Translations under genes and position numbers: made by a program
Shown here: in pieces, positions 1 to 8,000 of the stretch
Layout: each line of letters starts with the position of its first letter
Numbering within the stretch: the stretch's first letter is position 1
Notes under the pieces: model-generated
Databases searched by the model: none
Told to the model about the DNA's origin: nothing
Seen by the model: the letters and a program-made list of their open reading frames with translations, nothing else
Origin: Pseudomonas thermotolerans DSM 14292
Lineage (GTDB): Bacteria; Pseudomonadota; Gammaproteobacteria; Pseudomonadales; Pseudomonadaceae
DNA: 64,000 nt
NCBI RefSeq assembly: GCF_000364625.1
Contig: NZ_KB822599.1
Span: 186,001 to 250,000 of the forward strand
Direction: 5' to 3'

Positions 1-236
1 ATGTGGATGATGTTCTGCGCGACGTTCTTCGCGGCATCGCCCTGGCTGTACATGATCAGGCCGCAGCCGACCGAGCAGTAGGGGCAGGTGTTGCGCGTCT
101 CGATGGTACGCGCCAGCTTGAAGTGGCGGACCTGATCGGCGAAGGCAGTGGGCGGAGCCACTCCCAGGGCCGCCAGGCTCGATCCTCCAAGGCCAACGGC
201 GCAGACCTTGAAGAATTGCCGACGGTTCATGTCCAT
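1..236 (-). CDS. fdnG: Formate dehydrogenase major (alpha) subunit, N-terminal fragment cut by the window edge
   Basis: Only the first 78 codons are inside the window. The protein begins MDMNRRQFFKV, a twin-arginine (Tat) signal followed by a hydrophobic stretch and an AFA-type cleavage region. About 45 residues in comes CPYCSVGCG, the start of the cysteine motif that binds the N-terminal 4Fe-4S cluster of molybdopterin oxidoreductases. This matches the FdnG/FdoG catalytic subunit, which oxidises periplasmic formate to CO2 and passes electrons through FdnH and FdnI to the quinone pool. The start at 236 follows a strong GAGGAG ribosome site. A second ATG two codons later is possible, but E. 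coli FdnG also begins MDVSRRQFF. The active-site selenocysteine or cysteine lies outside the window. The N and O isoenzymes cannot be told apart from this fragment. Confidence 0.85.
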   Translation of the reverse strand, partial: MDMNRRQFFKVCAVGLGGSSLAALGVAPPTAFADQVRHFKLARTIETRNTCPYCSVGCGLIMYSQGDAAKNVAQNIIH

Positions 237-393
237 CCTGTTCTCCTCTTCAGGCGTGTCCCGGTACATTGCCGGAGACTCGGGCGTCCTGAAAAGATAG
301 TCCAGCGCCGGCATTCCGCCAGCCGCGCGGGCCAAGTGCCGCCCCCGGTCGGCGAGCGGAGTCGTCCTGCGGCAGCCGCGGGGGCCTCGACCA

Positions 394-422
394 CTGGCAA
401 GTGGCGCCGGCGCCGGCATAAT
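394..422 (+). promoter_or_regulatory. Candidate sigma-70 promoter for the YdcZ-like gene
   Basis: CTGGCA at 394-399 and CATAAT at 417-422 are separated by 17 bases and end 30 bases before the ATG at 453. The -10 fits well and the -35 matches TTGACA at four of six positions. This is seen by eye only. The rest of the 237-452 gap, between two divergent genes, shows no other clear structure. Confidence 0.3.
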
Positions 423-452
423 GCCCGCCCTTTTCTTGCCCGGAGATCCCCC

Positions 453-902
453 ATGCCCGCGCCCACCTGGTGGCTGCTCGCCCTTCCCCTCATCGCCGGC
501 GCCTGCCTGCCCCTGCAGGCCGGCATCAACGGTCAGCTGGCCAAACACATCTCCAGCGTGCTGGCCGCCGGGCTGATATCCTTCGCGGTGGGCACCCTGG
601 CCCTTCTGGTGGTGGTCCTCGCCCAGCGCGAGCTGCCCGGCCTCGGTGTGCTGCGCGGGGTGAGCTGGTGGCAGTGGTGCGGCGGCTTCCTCGGGGTGTT
701 CTTCATCGTCACCGCCGCCTTCGCCGGACCGCGGATCGGCGCCCTGCTGTTCATGGTGCTGGTGATCGCCGGCCAGTTGGGCATGGCCGTGCTGCTCGAC
801 CACTTCGGCTGGGCGGGCTTTCGCGAGGCCCCGATCAGCCTCGGCAAGCTCACTGGGCTCCTGCTGATCGTCGCGGGCATCTGGCTGATCCGGCGCGGCT
901 GA
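453..902 (+). CDS. YdcZ/DUF606-family inner membrane protein (DMT superfamily)
   Basis: This is a 149-residue, very hydrophobic protein. It has about five membrane segments, near residues 4-22, 35-53, 70-90, 96-115 and 127-146. The N-terminal region PLQAGINGQLAKH and the central AFAGPRIGALLFM are typical of the YdcZ/DUF606 half-size drug/metabolite transporter family, whose members are usually about 150 residues and may work as pairs. No substrate can be named. The start was chosen because it follows a short GGAG site and begins directly at the first membrane segment; the open frame runs further upstream but has no protein-like sequence there. It is divergent from the formate dehydrogenase gene and probably monocistronic. 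Confidence 0.75.
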   Translation: MPAPTWWLLALPLIAGACLPLQAGINGQLAKHISSVLAAGLISFAVGTLALLVVVLAQRELPGLGVLRGVSWWQWCGGFLGVFFIVTAAFAGPRIGALLFMVLVIAGQLGMAVLLDHFGWAGFREAPISLGKLTGLLLIVAGIWLIRRG

Positions 903-1060
903 ACTGGCACCCCGCTCCTCCCTGGCGGGACGGCAGCCAGCGGGGCTCCGCACGCACTGGCGCTCCCGGCAGCGGCGCGGACGCGGACTTGCAAGCAATT
1001 TACATACCGGCACATTGCTTCCATCGCCCGGCAATGCCACTATGCGCCTGCTCCGCTGCA

Positions 1061-1074
1061 TTTGTGATCACAAA
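1061..1074. promoter_or_regulatory. Perfect 14-bp palindrome just before the diguanylate cyclase start
   Basis: TTTGTGATCACAAA is a perfect inverted repeat ending two bases before the ATG at 1077, where a ribosome site would normally lie. It contains the TGTGA half-site used by CRP/Vfr, but the two halves abut instead of being separated by six bases, so it is not a standard CRP site. It could be an operator for another dimeric repressor, or it could simply block ribosome access. Function is inferred only. Confidence 0.35.
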
Positions 1075-1076
1075 AG

Positions 1077-2195
1077 ATGGCCCCCGACGCCCGCCTTCCT
1101 CCTTCCGAGTACCTCGCCCTCTGGCGGGAAGCCCAGGACACCCGGACCCGAACCCGCCTGGGCGCCATCTACTACCTGATCGGCTGGCTGCTGATCTGGC
1201 TGTTCGCCGCCACCCCAGGCTCGCTGCTCCTCGGTCTCGCCGGCACCCTGTACTTCGCCCTCATCATGGCGCTGCGCTGGCTGCACCGGCTGCCCGTCCA
1301 GGAGAACGAGGCCAACCTCCACCTCTGGCTCGACCAGCACTGGCGGCTGCTCTACCTCTCCTCCCTAGGCTGGGGCGTGAGCCATGCCTGGACGCTGTAC
1401 AGTCCCGCCTTCTCTGCCGCGACGCCGATCGCCACCCTCGGCACCCTGGCGTTCAGTACTTCGATGGTCTTCAACTTCCCGATGAGCAAGCGGCGCTGCA
1501 TGACCGCCCTGCAGCTGCTCTACCTACCAGGCCTGGCGGTGCTCGGCCTGCAGATCCACGAGCAGCAGGCCGAGCTGGTGACCCTGGCGGTCTACCTCAG
1601 CTACCTGCTGCTGGTGATCGACCGCAGCCACCGCGAATACCACTCGCGGGTCGCCTTGGAGCGCCAGCTGATCGAGCAGCGCGAGCGCTTCGCCCGACTC
1701 AGCCGCACCGACCCCCTGACCCAGCTGGGCAACCGTCTGCACTTCAACAGCCTGTTCCCGGCCATGGTGGCCAACGGGCGACGCCAGCGCACCCCGCTGT
1801 CGCTGGTCCTGCTGGACATCGACCTGTTCAAGCGCATCAACGACCAGTTCGGCCATGCCAGCGGCGACGCCTGCCTGATCGTGTTCGCCGAGCGCATGCG
1901 CCAGGTGTTCCGCCGCAACAGCGACGTACTGCTGCGCCTGGGCGGCGAGGAGTTCGGCGTGCTGATGCCGGGCACCTCCCTGGAGCAGGCCCGCGAGCTG
2001 GCCGAGCGGTTCCGCGCCGAGCTGGCCAGCCAGGGCTTCGAGCTGAACGGCCAGCGCCTACCGCTGACCACCAGCCTCGGCGTCGGCAGCTTCAATCCGG
2101 CTCGCGACGACTCCGCCGAGGCCTTCTTCAAGCGCGTCGACGGCGCTCTCTATCGCTCCAAGGCCGACGGCCGCAACCGCCTGACCCTGGCCTGA
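1077..2195 (+). CDS. Membrane-anchored diguanylate cyclase (GGEEF)
   Basis: This 372-residue protein has about six membrane segments in residues 25-185, a short coiled linker rich in Arg and Glu (about 187-208), and a C-terminal GGDEF domain. The domain carries TDPLTQLGNR near 211 and the active-site GGEEF at 289-293. An inhibitory I-site RNSD (280-283) lies exactly five residues before it. It should therefore make c-di-GMP from two GTP and be subject to product inhibition. The membrane part has no recognisable ligand-binding domain and probably senses a membrane or envelope signal. The ribosome site before the ATG is weak, and a 14-bp palindrome occupies that position. The gene ends two bases from the convergent pbpC stop, with no terminator visible between them. 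Confidence 0.88.
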   Translation: MAPDARLPPSEYLALWREAQDTRTRTRLGAIYYLIGWLLIWLFAATPGSLLLGLAGTLYFALIMALRWLHRLPVQENEANLHLWLDQHWRLLYLSSLGWGVSHAWTLYSPAFSAATPIATLGTLAFSTSMVFNFPMSKRRCMTALQLLYLPGLAVLGLQIHEQQAELVTLAVYLSYLLLVIDRSHREYHSRVALERQLIEQRERFARLSRTDPLTQLGNRLHFNSLFPAMVANGRRQRTPLSLVLLDIDLFKRINDQFGHASGDACLIVFAERMRQVFRRNSDVLLRLGGEEFGVLMPGTSLEQARELAERFRAELASQGFELNGQRLPLTTSLGVGSFNPARDDSAEAFFKRVDGALYRSKADGRNRLTLA

Positions 2196-2196
2196 G

Positions 2197-4536
2197 TCAG
2201 TCGCCCACCCGGAACTCCACCCGCGCGGTCTGTCCGCTCTCGTCCAGCACGCTCAGCTGATAGCGGCCGGCCCGGGCAAGGGCCACGGAGATCCGCCCAC
2301 CTTCCGCGCTCTCGGCCAGCGGCGCGCCATTGAGGAACCACCAGCGCCGCCCGTCGCCACCCAGGGCAGACAGCTCGAGCTGCAGCGTCTCGCGGCTGGC
2401 GGCCGGGCGGCGCAGTCGGTCGCCGTCGCGTACCCCGACGATGGACAGCGGCTCCGGCTGCGGCTCGGCCAGCGGCGGGCAGGCCGGATCGGCAGCCGGC
2501 AGGCGCGCGGCACGCCGCTCGCGGCGCGGCAGCCAGGGTTCCAGGGCGGCCGGCCAGAAGGCCAACTCGCGGACCTGCGCGCCCGGGCAGCCGGGCCTCA
2601 CGCGCAGGCCCGCGGCGTTCACCCAGATGGTCTGGCGCAGCCCCAGGCCGAGGGGCTGGTCGGCCGCTGGCAGGGTCGGCGGCACCGTGCCGTCCAAGAT
2701 CCAGGCGAAGCGCTGGCGCCGGCAGTTGGGATCGTCCTTGCCCTGTTCCTGGCCGAGCGGCCAGCAGATCGCCGCCACCCCGACGCTGGCCGGCACCGGC
2801 TCCTGCGGATGGGCGATACCGCGCTGCCGGTCGCGGTTGACCAGGAGGTCGTGTACCTGCAGCAGCAGCGGCGCCGCCGAGGCCAGGCCGAACTGCCCAG
2901 GCACCGGAGTGCCGTCCGGACGGCCGAGCCAGACGCCGATCAGGTAGCGCGGCCCGACGCCGATCGCCCAGGCGTCACGGAAGCCGTAGCTGGTGCCGGT
3001 CTTCCAGCCCAGGCTGGGGCGCGGCGCAAGCTGGGCGCGCGGATCGCGGTCCGGACGCGCCTGGCCGGACAGGATGCGCTTGACGATCCAGGCCGCGCCG
3101 GGAGACAGCAGGCGCCGCTCGTGCAGCCCGTCCTCGGGCTTGAAACGCAGCCGCGCGGTGCGCCCACCACGGGCAAAGGCGCTATAGGCGGCGACCAGGT
3201 CTTCCAGGCGCGCCCCGCCGCCGCCGAGGATCAGCGCCAGGTTCGGCTCGGCCAGAGGCGGCAGCACCAGGGGCAGGCCGGCGGCGCGCAGCTCCCCGGC
3301 GAAGCGCTTCGGCCCGTAGGCCTCCAGCAGCTGCACCGCCGGCAGGTTGAGGGAGGTGGCCAAGGCCTCGCTGGCCGACACCGGGCCGCTGAAGCCGCTG
3401 TTGAAGTTGCCCGGCCGGTAGTCGCCGTAGCGGCGCGGCACGTCCTGCAGCAGCGACTCGGAATGGATCAGCCCGGCGTCCATGGCCAGGGCGTAGAGGA
3501 AGGGCTTGAGGGTCGAGCCCGGCGAGCGCAGCGCGCGAACCATGTCCACGTGGCCGAAGCGGCGCTCGTCGCCGATGTCCAGCGAGCCCAGGTAAGCGCG
3601 CACCGCCATGTTCTGCGTCTCCACCACCAGCAGCCCCGCCGAGGTGGCTTCCGGCAGACGCGCCCGCCAGCCGAGCAGCAGCTCCTCCAGGCGGCGCTGC
3701 AGCGCGGCATCGATCAGGGTGCGGATCAGCGGCGGGCTGCCGGGCCGGTTCAGGCGGCGGGCCAGCAGCGGGGCGAGCCGCGGCTCCTGGCGCGGAGCGA
3801 GCAGCACCGGCTCCTGAAGGGCCTCCTGCACCGCCTCCCGGGACCAGACGCCGAAGGCGGCGAGACGCTCCAGGACCTTGTCGCGGGCCGCCTGGGCGCG
3901 CTCCGGATGGCGGTCCGGGCGCAGCCGGCTGGGTGCCTGGGGCAGCACCGCGAGCAGCGCCGCCTCGCTGCGGCTCAGCTGGCTGGGCGGCTTGCCCAAG
4001 TAGGCCCAGCTGGCCGCCGCCACGCCCTGCAGGGTGCCGCCGAAGGGCGCGCGGTTCAGATAGAGACCGAGGATCTCCGCCTTGGACAGGTGCCATTCCA
4101 GCTGCAGGGTGCGCCACAACTGCTTGAGCTTGCCGGGCAGCGTGCGCGCATGGGGATCCAGCAGACGCGCCACCTGCATGGACAGGGTGCTGCCGCCGGA
4201 CAGCACGCGACCGCCGCTGAGGTTCTGCCAGGCGGCGCGAGCCAGGGCCAGGGGGTTGACCCCAGGGTGCTGGTAGAACCAGCGGTCCTCGTAGGTGAGC
4301 AGCGCCTCCAGGTAGTAGGGCGAGACCTTCTCGAGGCTTACCGGATAGCGCCACACCCCCTCGGCATCGGCGAAGCGCCACAGCGGCGTGCCATCCTCGG
4401 CGAGCACCACCCGCGCCAGATCGTCGCCCGGCAGCGGCAACGGAAACAGCCGGTCGGCCAGCCACAGCAGGGCCAGCGCCAGCAGCGGCCAGCACCCCCA
4501 GCGCCAGAGGCGGCTTCGCGCGCTGCGCCAGCTCAT
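2197..4536 (-). CDS. pbpC: Penicillin-binding protein 1C (bifunctional transglycosylase/transpeptidase)
   Basis: The 779-residue protein polymerises and crosslinks peptidoglycan in the periplasm and is anchored by one N-terminal segment (about 14-30). The order is: glycosyltransferase domain (about 50-225, with EDRWFYQHPG and GGSTLSMQ motifs), transpeptidase domain, then a C-terminal BiPBP_C domain (about the last 90 residues). Transpeptidase motifs are visible: SxxK as STLK near 341, SxN as SLN, and KTGTS. Length matches E. coli PbpC (about 770). The start MSWRSARS was chosen because it leads directly into the membrane anchor; the frame is open upstream but not protein-like. Its usual partner, the alpha-2-macroglobulin gene, is the next minus-strand gene upstream, but here a plus-strand gene separates them, so pbpC probably has its own promoter. 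Confidence 0.92.
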   Translation of the reverse strand: MSWRSARSRLWRWGCWPLLALALLWLADRLFPLPLPGDDLARVVLAEDGTPLWRFADAEGVWRYPVSLEKVSPYYLEALLTYEDRWFYQHPGVNPLALARAAWQNLSGGRVLSGGSTLSMQVARLLDPHARTLPGKLKQLWRTLQLEWHLSKAEILGLYLNRAPFGGTLQGVAAASWAYLGKPPSQLSRSEAALLAVLPQAPSRLRPDRHPERAQAARDKVLERLAAFGVWSREAVQEALQEPVLLAPRQEPRLAPLLARRLNRPGSPPLIRTLIDAALQRRLEELLLGWRARLPEATSAGLLVVETQNMAVRAYLGSLDIGDERRFGHVDMVRALRSPGSTLKPFLYALAMDAGLIHSESLLQDVPRRYGDYRPGNFNSGFSGPVSASEALATSLNLPAVQLLEAYGPKRFAGELRAAGLPLVLPPLAEPNLALILGGGGARLEDLVAAYSAFARGGRTARLRFKPEDGLHERRLLSPGAAWIVKRILSGQARPDRDPRAQLAPRPSLGWKTGTSYGFRDAWAIGVGPRYLIGVWLGRPDGTPVPGQFGLASAAPLLLQVHDLLVNRDRQRGIAHPQEPVPASVGVAAICWPLGQEQGKDDPNCRRQRFAWILDGTVPPTLPAADQPLGLGLRQTIWVNAAGLRVRPGCPGAQVRELAFWPAALEPWLPRRERRAARLPAADPACPPLAEPQPEPLSIVGVRDGDRLRRPAASRETLQLELSALGGDGRRWWFLNGAPLAESAEGGRISVALARAGRYQLSVLDESGQTARVEFRVGD

Positions 4537-4677
4537 CGGCGCAACCCGGCGGCGGGGGTGGCACAACGGGCGAGGGGACGGAACATGCGGGGCTCCAGGA
4601 AGGCTTCGGGGAACTCGCGGCGGGCACCGAGGGCCCAAGGTGGAACAGGACGGGCACGCAATTCAAGGACACCGACG

Positions 4678-4971
4678 ATGCGCTCTGAAGGCTTCTTCGA
4701 ATGGCTCGGCGAAACGCTGGGCGCGATCATCCGCTTCCTCGTCGAGGGCATCGGCGCCTTCTTCGCCAGCATCGGCCACGCTGGCAGCGCCTTTCTCGAC
4801 GGCCTGGCCCGCGCCCTGGGCATGGACCCGACCTGGCTGAGCCTGCTGGCCCTGATCATCGGGCTGTTGCTGCTGGTCCATGCCGGGCGGGCGCTATTGC
4901 GGGGTTCGCTCATCTACGGGGTGCTGATACTGCTGCTGGGGCTGTGGCTGCTGAGCCTGCTGATCGGTTAG
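4678..4971 (+). CDS. Small membrane protein with amphipathic N-terminus, unknown function
   Basis: This is a 97-residue protein. Residues 1-45 are amphipathic and rich in Phe and Gly, followed by two strongly hydrophobic segments near 52-70 and 76-96. The ATG at 4678 follows AAGGAC at good spacing. I do not recognise the family. It lies on the plus strand between pbpC and the macroglobulin gene, two minus-strand genes that are normally adjacent, so it interrupts a functional pair. It is followed within nine bases by a strong hairpin. The open frame extends about 1.9 kb upstream, antisense to pbpC, but only this last portion looks like real protein. Confidence is moderate because identification rests on the ribosome site and hydrophobicity pattern. 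Confidence 0.6.
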   Translation: MRSEGFFEWLGETLGAIIRFLVEGIGAFFASIGHAGSAFLDGLARALGMDPTWLSLLALIIGLLLLVHAGRALLRGSLIYGVLILLLGLWLLSLLIG

Positions 4972-4979
4972 CCGGACCG

Positions 4980-5003
4980 CCCTCTCCCGCAAGCGGGAGA
5001 GGG
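4980..5003. terminator. Palindromic hairpin between convergent genes, member of a small repeat family
   Basis: CCCTCTCCCG and CGGGAGAGGG form a perfect 10-bp stem with a four-base loop. It sits nine bases after the small membrane protein stop and eleven bases after the macroglobulin stop on the other strand. There is no T run, so it is at best a bidirectional, imperfect terminator. Nearly the same stem recurs at 61168-61193, which suggests a dispersed REP-like element. Confidence 0.5.
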
Positions 5004-5014
5004 CCTCGCGGCAC

Positions 5015-8000
5015 TCAGCGCCCGCGCACCTCCAGCATCCCCGGGGTCTCGCCGATGGCCTGCCAGCTCGGCCGGTACATGGACTCCACCTGCGGCGGCG
5101 GCACCCGGTAGCGGCCGGGTGTGACGGCGCGGGCCAGGTAGAGCAGGTGGGTGGTGTCATAGCCGCTCAGGTCCAGGGCGGCGACATAGCGGTCGTCGCG
5201 GAACTCCTGGTGCTTGATGGCGGCGTTCTGCATCGAGCGCAGCCAGTCCTGCAGCGCGCCGCCGGCGTCGGCCAGGCTGGCGGCGCTGCCGGCGAGGTTC
5301 TGGTTCTCCAGCTCCAGGCCGGCCGGCAGCAGGTCCACCACCAGGGCGTCGGGCACCCGCTGGCGGGCCTCCAGGGCGAGGTGCACCAACAGCAGGTCGC
5401 CGCTGCGCAGGTTGCCGAGGTCCAGCGGACGACCGTCGAGATCCAGGTATTCGCGGCGGATGCTCAAGTTCTCGCCGCCGGGACGCGGCGCTTCAACCGG
5501 GTAGCCGGAGATGTCCAGCCGCTGGTAGAGGGTGTCCGCGCCCAGGTTGCGCAGGGTCAGCGGCTCGGCCAGGGCCGTGCCCTCCAGCTTGAGGCCCGGC
5601 GCGGCGCTGCTCAGCTCGCGGTGCTGCCCACCGATCTGCAGCTGCGCCCGCCAGTCGCCCTCAGGCTTGCCGAGCAGGTCACGGCCGGCCAGGAACAGGG
5701 CGTTGCGCTCCTGGGTGGACAGGTACTGGTGCTGGGCCAGCAAATCGGCCAGGCCGAACAGGCGCTGCTCGCGGCTGCCGGCAGCCAGGTCATGCTCCTC
5801 CAGCAGGGCGAGGATCATCGCCTGGTCGCGCAGGGCACTGCCGTAGTCGGCCAGCCACTGGCGGTCGTCGCGGCCGCGGGACAGGCCGGCGGCCAGGGCC
5901 TCGTCGGCGCGCGGCTGGTCGCCCATCAGGCGCAGGGCGATGGCCAGGTGCACCAGGGGCAGGCCGGACTTGGCCTCGCTGCGTCGCTCGTGGAGGCTGC
6001 GCAGGGCGCCGAGCGGCGCCTGCCGGCTGCGCGCCAGGACGTAGCCGGCATAGGCCTGCACGGCGAAGCGGCTGTGCGCGGAGTCGTCGCTGTAGCCCAC
6101 CTCGATCAGGCTGCGTTCCTGCAGGTAGCGCAGAAGCCGCTCGCTGGCCTTCTTCAGCGCCTCGGCGGGCACCCCGAAGCCCTGCTCGCGAGCGCGCAGC
6201 AGGAAGTCGGTGACGTAGGCGGTCAGCCAGTATTCCTCCTCGCCGTCGGCGCTCCACAGGGCGAAGCTGCCGTTGTGGCGCTGCATGCCGAGCAGGCGTT
6301 CGATGCCCAGCTCGATCTTGCGCCGCCGCGCCTCGTCCGCCTCGCCGGCGATGCCCAGGCGCGCGAGGCTGGCGGCATCCGCGTAGAGGCTCGGGTAGAG
6401 GCCGCTGGTGGTCTGCTCCAGGCAGCCGTAGGGATAGGCCTCGAGGGCGCGGATCTGCTCGCCGAGGTTGAGCGGCGGACGGCTGGACAGGCTGAGCAGC
6501 GCCTCGCGGCCGGCTGGCTCGAAGGCCTCCAGAGTGCCGGCCGGCAGGCTCCAGGGCTTATCCTCGAGCACCGCGCGGAAGCTTTTCAGCTGCGCCGGAT
6601 AGGCCGGGCGCACGCCGATCCGCCAGCTGCGCACATAGTTGGGCAGTTGCTCGCCAGGCAGTTCCAGGCCCCGCACGCTGACCTCGACCTCGCCGCTGCC
6701 GTAGCCGCCCTCGGCGCGCACCGGTATCTGCAGGGTAAGGCGCTGGCCGGGAGCCAGGCGCACCTGGCGTTCCGCCAGGTCGTCGAGCAGCTGCAGCTGA
6801 CCTGCGCTGCGCAGGCCGACGCTCAGCTGCTGGGCCTGCTCGGTAAGGTTGCGCAGGTCCAGGGCCAGACTGGTGCGGTCGCCGCCGGCCAGGAAGCGCG
6901 GCGCCGACAACTCGGCGATCAGCGGCGCGGCGACCACCGTCTTCGCCTCGGCCATGCCGAAGCGCTCGTCGCTCCACACCTGGGCCATCAGGCGCAGCTC
7001 GCCGTTGAAGTCGGGAATGTCCAGGCTGAGCTCGCCCTGGCCCTGCTCGTCCAGGGTCAGCGGCTGGCTCTGCAGGGCGACGATGGTGACGCTGGTGTCC
7101 GGGCGCTGGCCGCCGCCGGCCAGAGCCGCGTCGCCGCCGAACGCCAGGCTGGCCAGACGCCCCTGGCCGGCCTCGATCAGTTGGCCGTAGACGTCCAGCT
7201 GGTCGACCCCGTAGGCCTTGCGGCCGAACAGCCCGGCGAAGGGATCGGGGGTCTGGTAGTCGGTGATGTTGAGGATGCCGACGTCCACCGCGGCGAGCAG
7301 CACCCGCGCCCGGCCCGCCGGGGCGCCGCTGGCGTCGCGGGCCTGAACGCGGACCTTCAGCGCCTGATTGGGGCGCATCTTCTCCGGCGCCTGCAGCTCC
7401 AGGCTCAGCTTGCGCTCGCTGCGCTCCAGCGGCAGGTGCAGAAGGCCCACCGCGCGTTTCGGGGTGATCGCCGCCTTGCGCTCGCCGGGACGCACCACCA
7501 GGGCACTGACGTACAGGTCATGGCGCGCCCAGTCGCGGGCGATGGGAATCTCGAAGCTCCTGCCCTCGGCCGGCACCTCCACCGCCTGCCACCACAGCGG
7601 GCCCTCGCTGGATTCCACCAGCAGGTAGCCCTTACCGGCGGCCGGCGGGGTGACGGTGACCCGTGCGGTGTCACCATCCTTGTAGGCCGGCTTGTCCAGG
7701 CTCAGCTTGACCTGGTCGGGACGCACCGCGCCGCCCTCGGCGTTGTCCTGCCAGCGGTAACCGGCCCAGAAGCGCAGACTGCTGACCAGACCGGTCTGCG
7801 GGTCCTGCACCTCGACGCGGTAGGGGCCCCACTCCACCGGGAAGCTGACCCTGGCGGTGCCGCCGGCAACCACCGAGAGGGTCTCCTCGGCGAGCTGCAG
7901 GTACTTCTCGTTGTAGTGGTGGCTCCAGCCGTCGCTTTCCGAATAGTTCCAGTAGTAGTCGCGGCGCTCGCGCACCAGGCGCACTTTGAGGCCCTCGGCG

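Noticed and set aside
1061..1074. CRP/Vfr binding site
   Set aside because: It has TGTGA half-sites but no six-base spacer, so it does not fit the CRP consensus.
2809..4971. 720-codon plus-strand frame
   Set aside because: Only the last 97 codons look like protein and have a ribosome site. The rest is antisense to pbpC.
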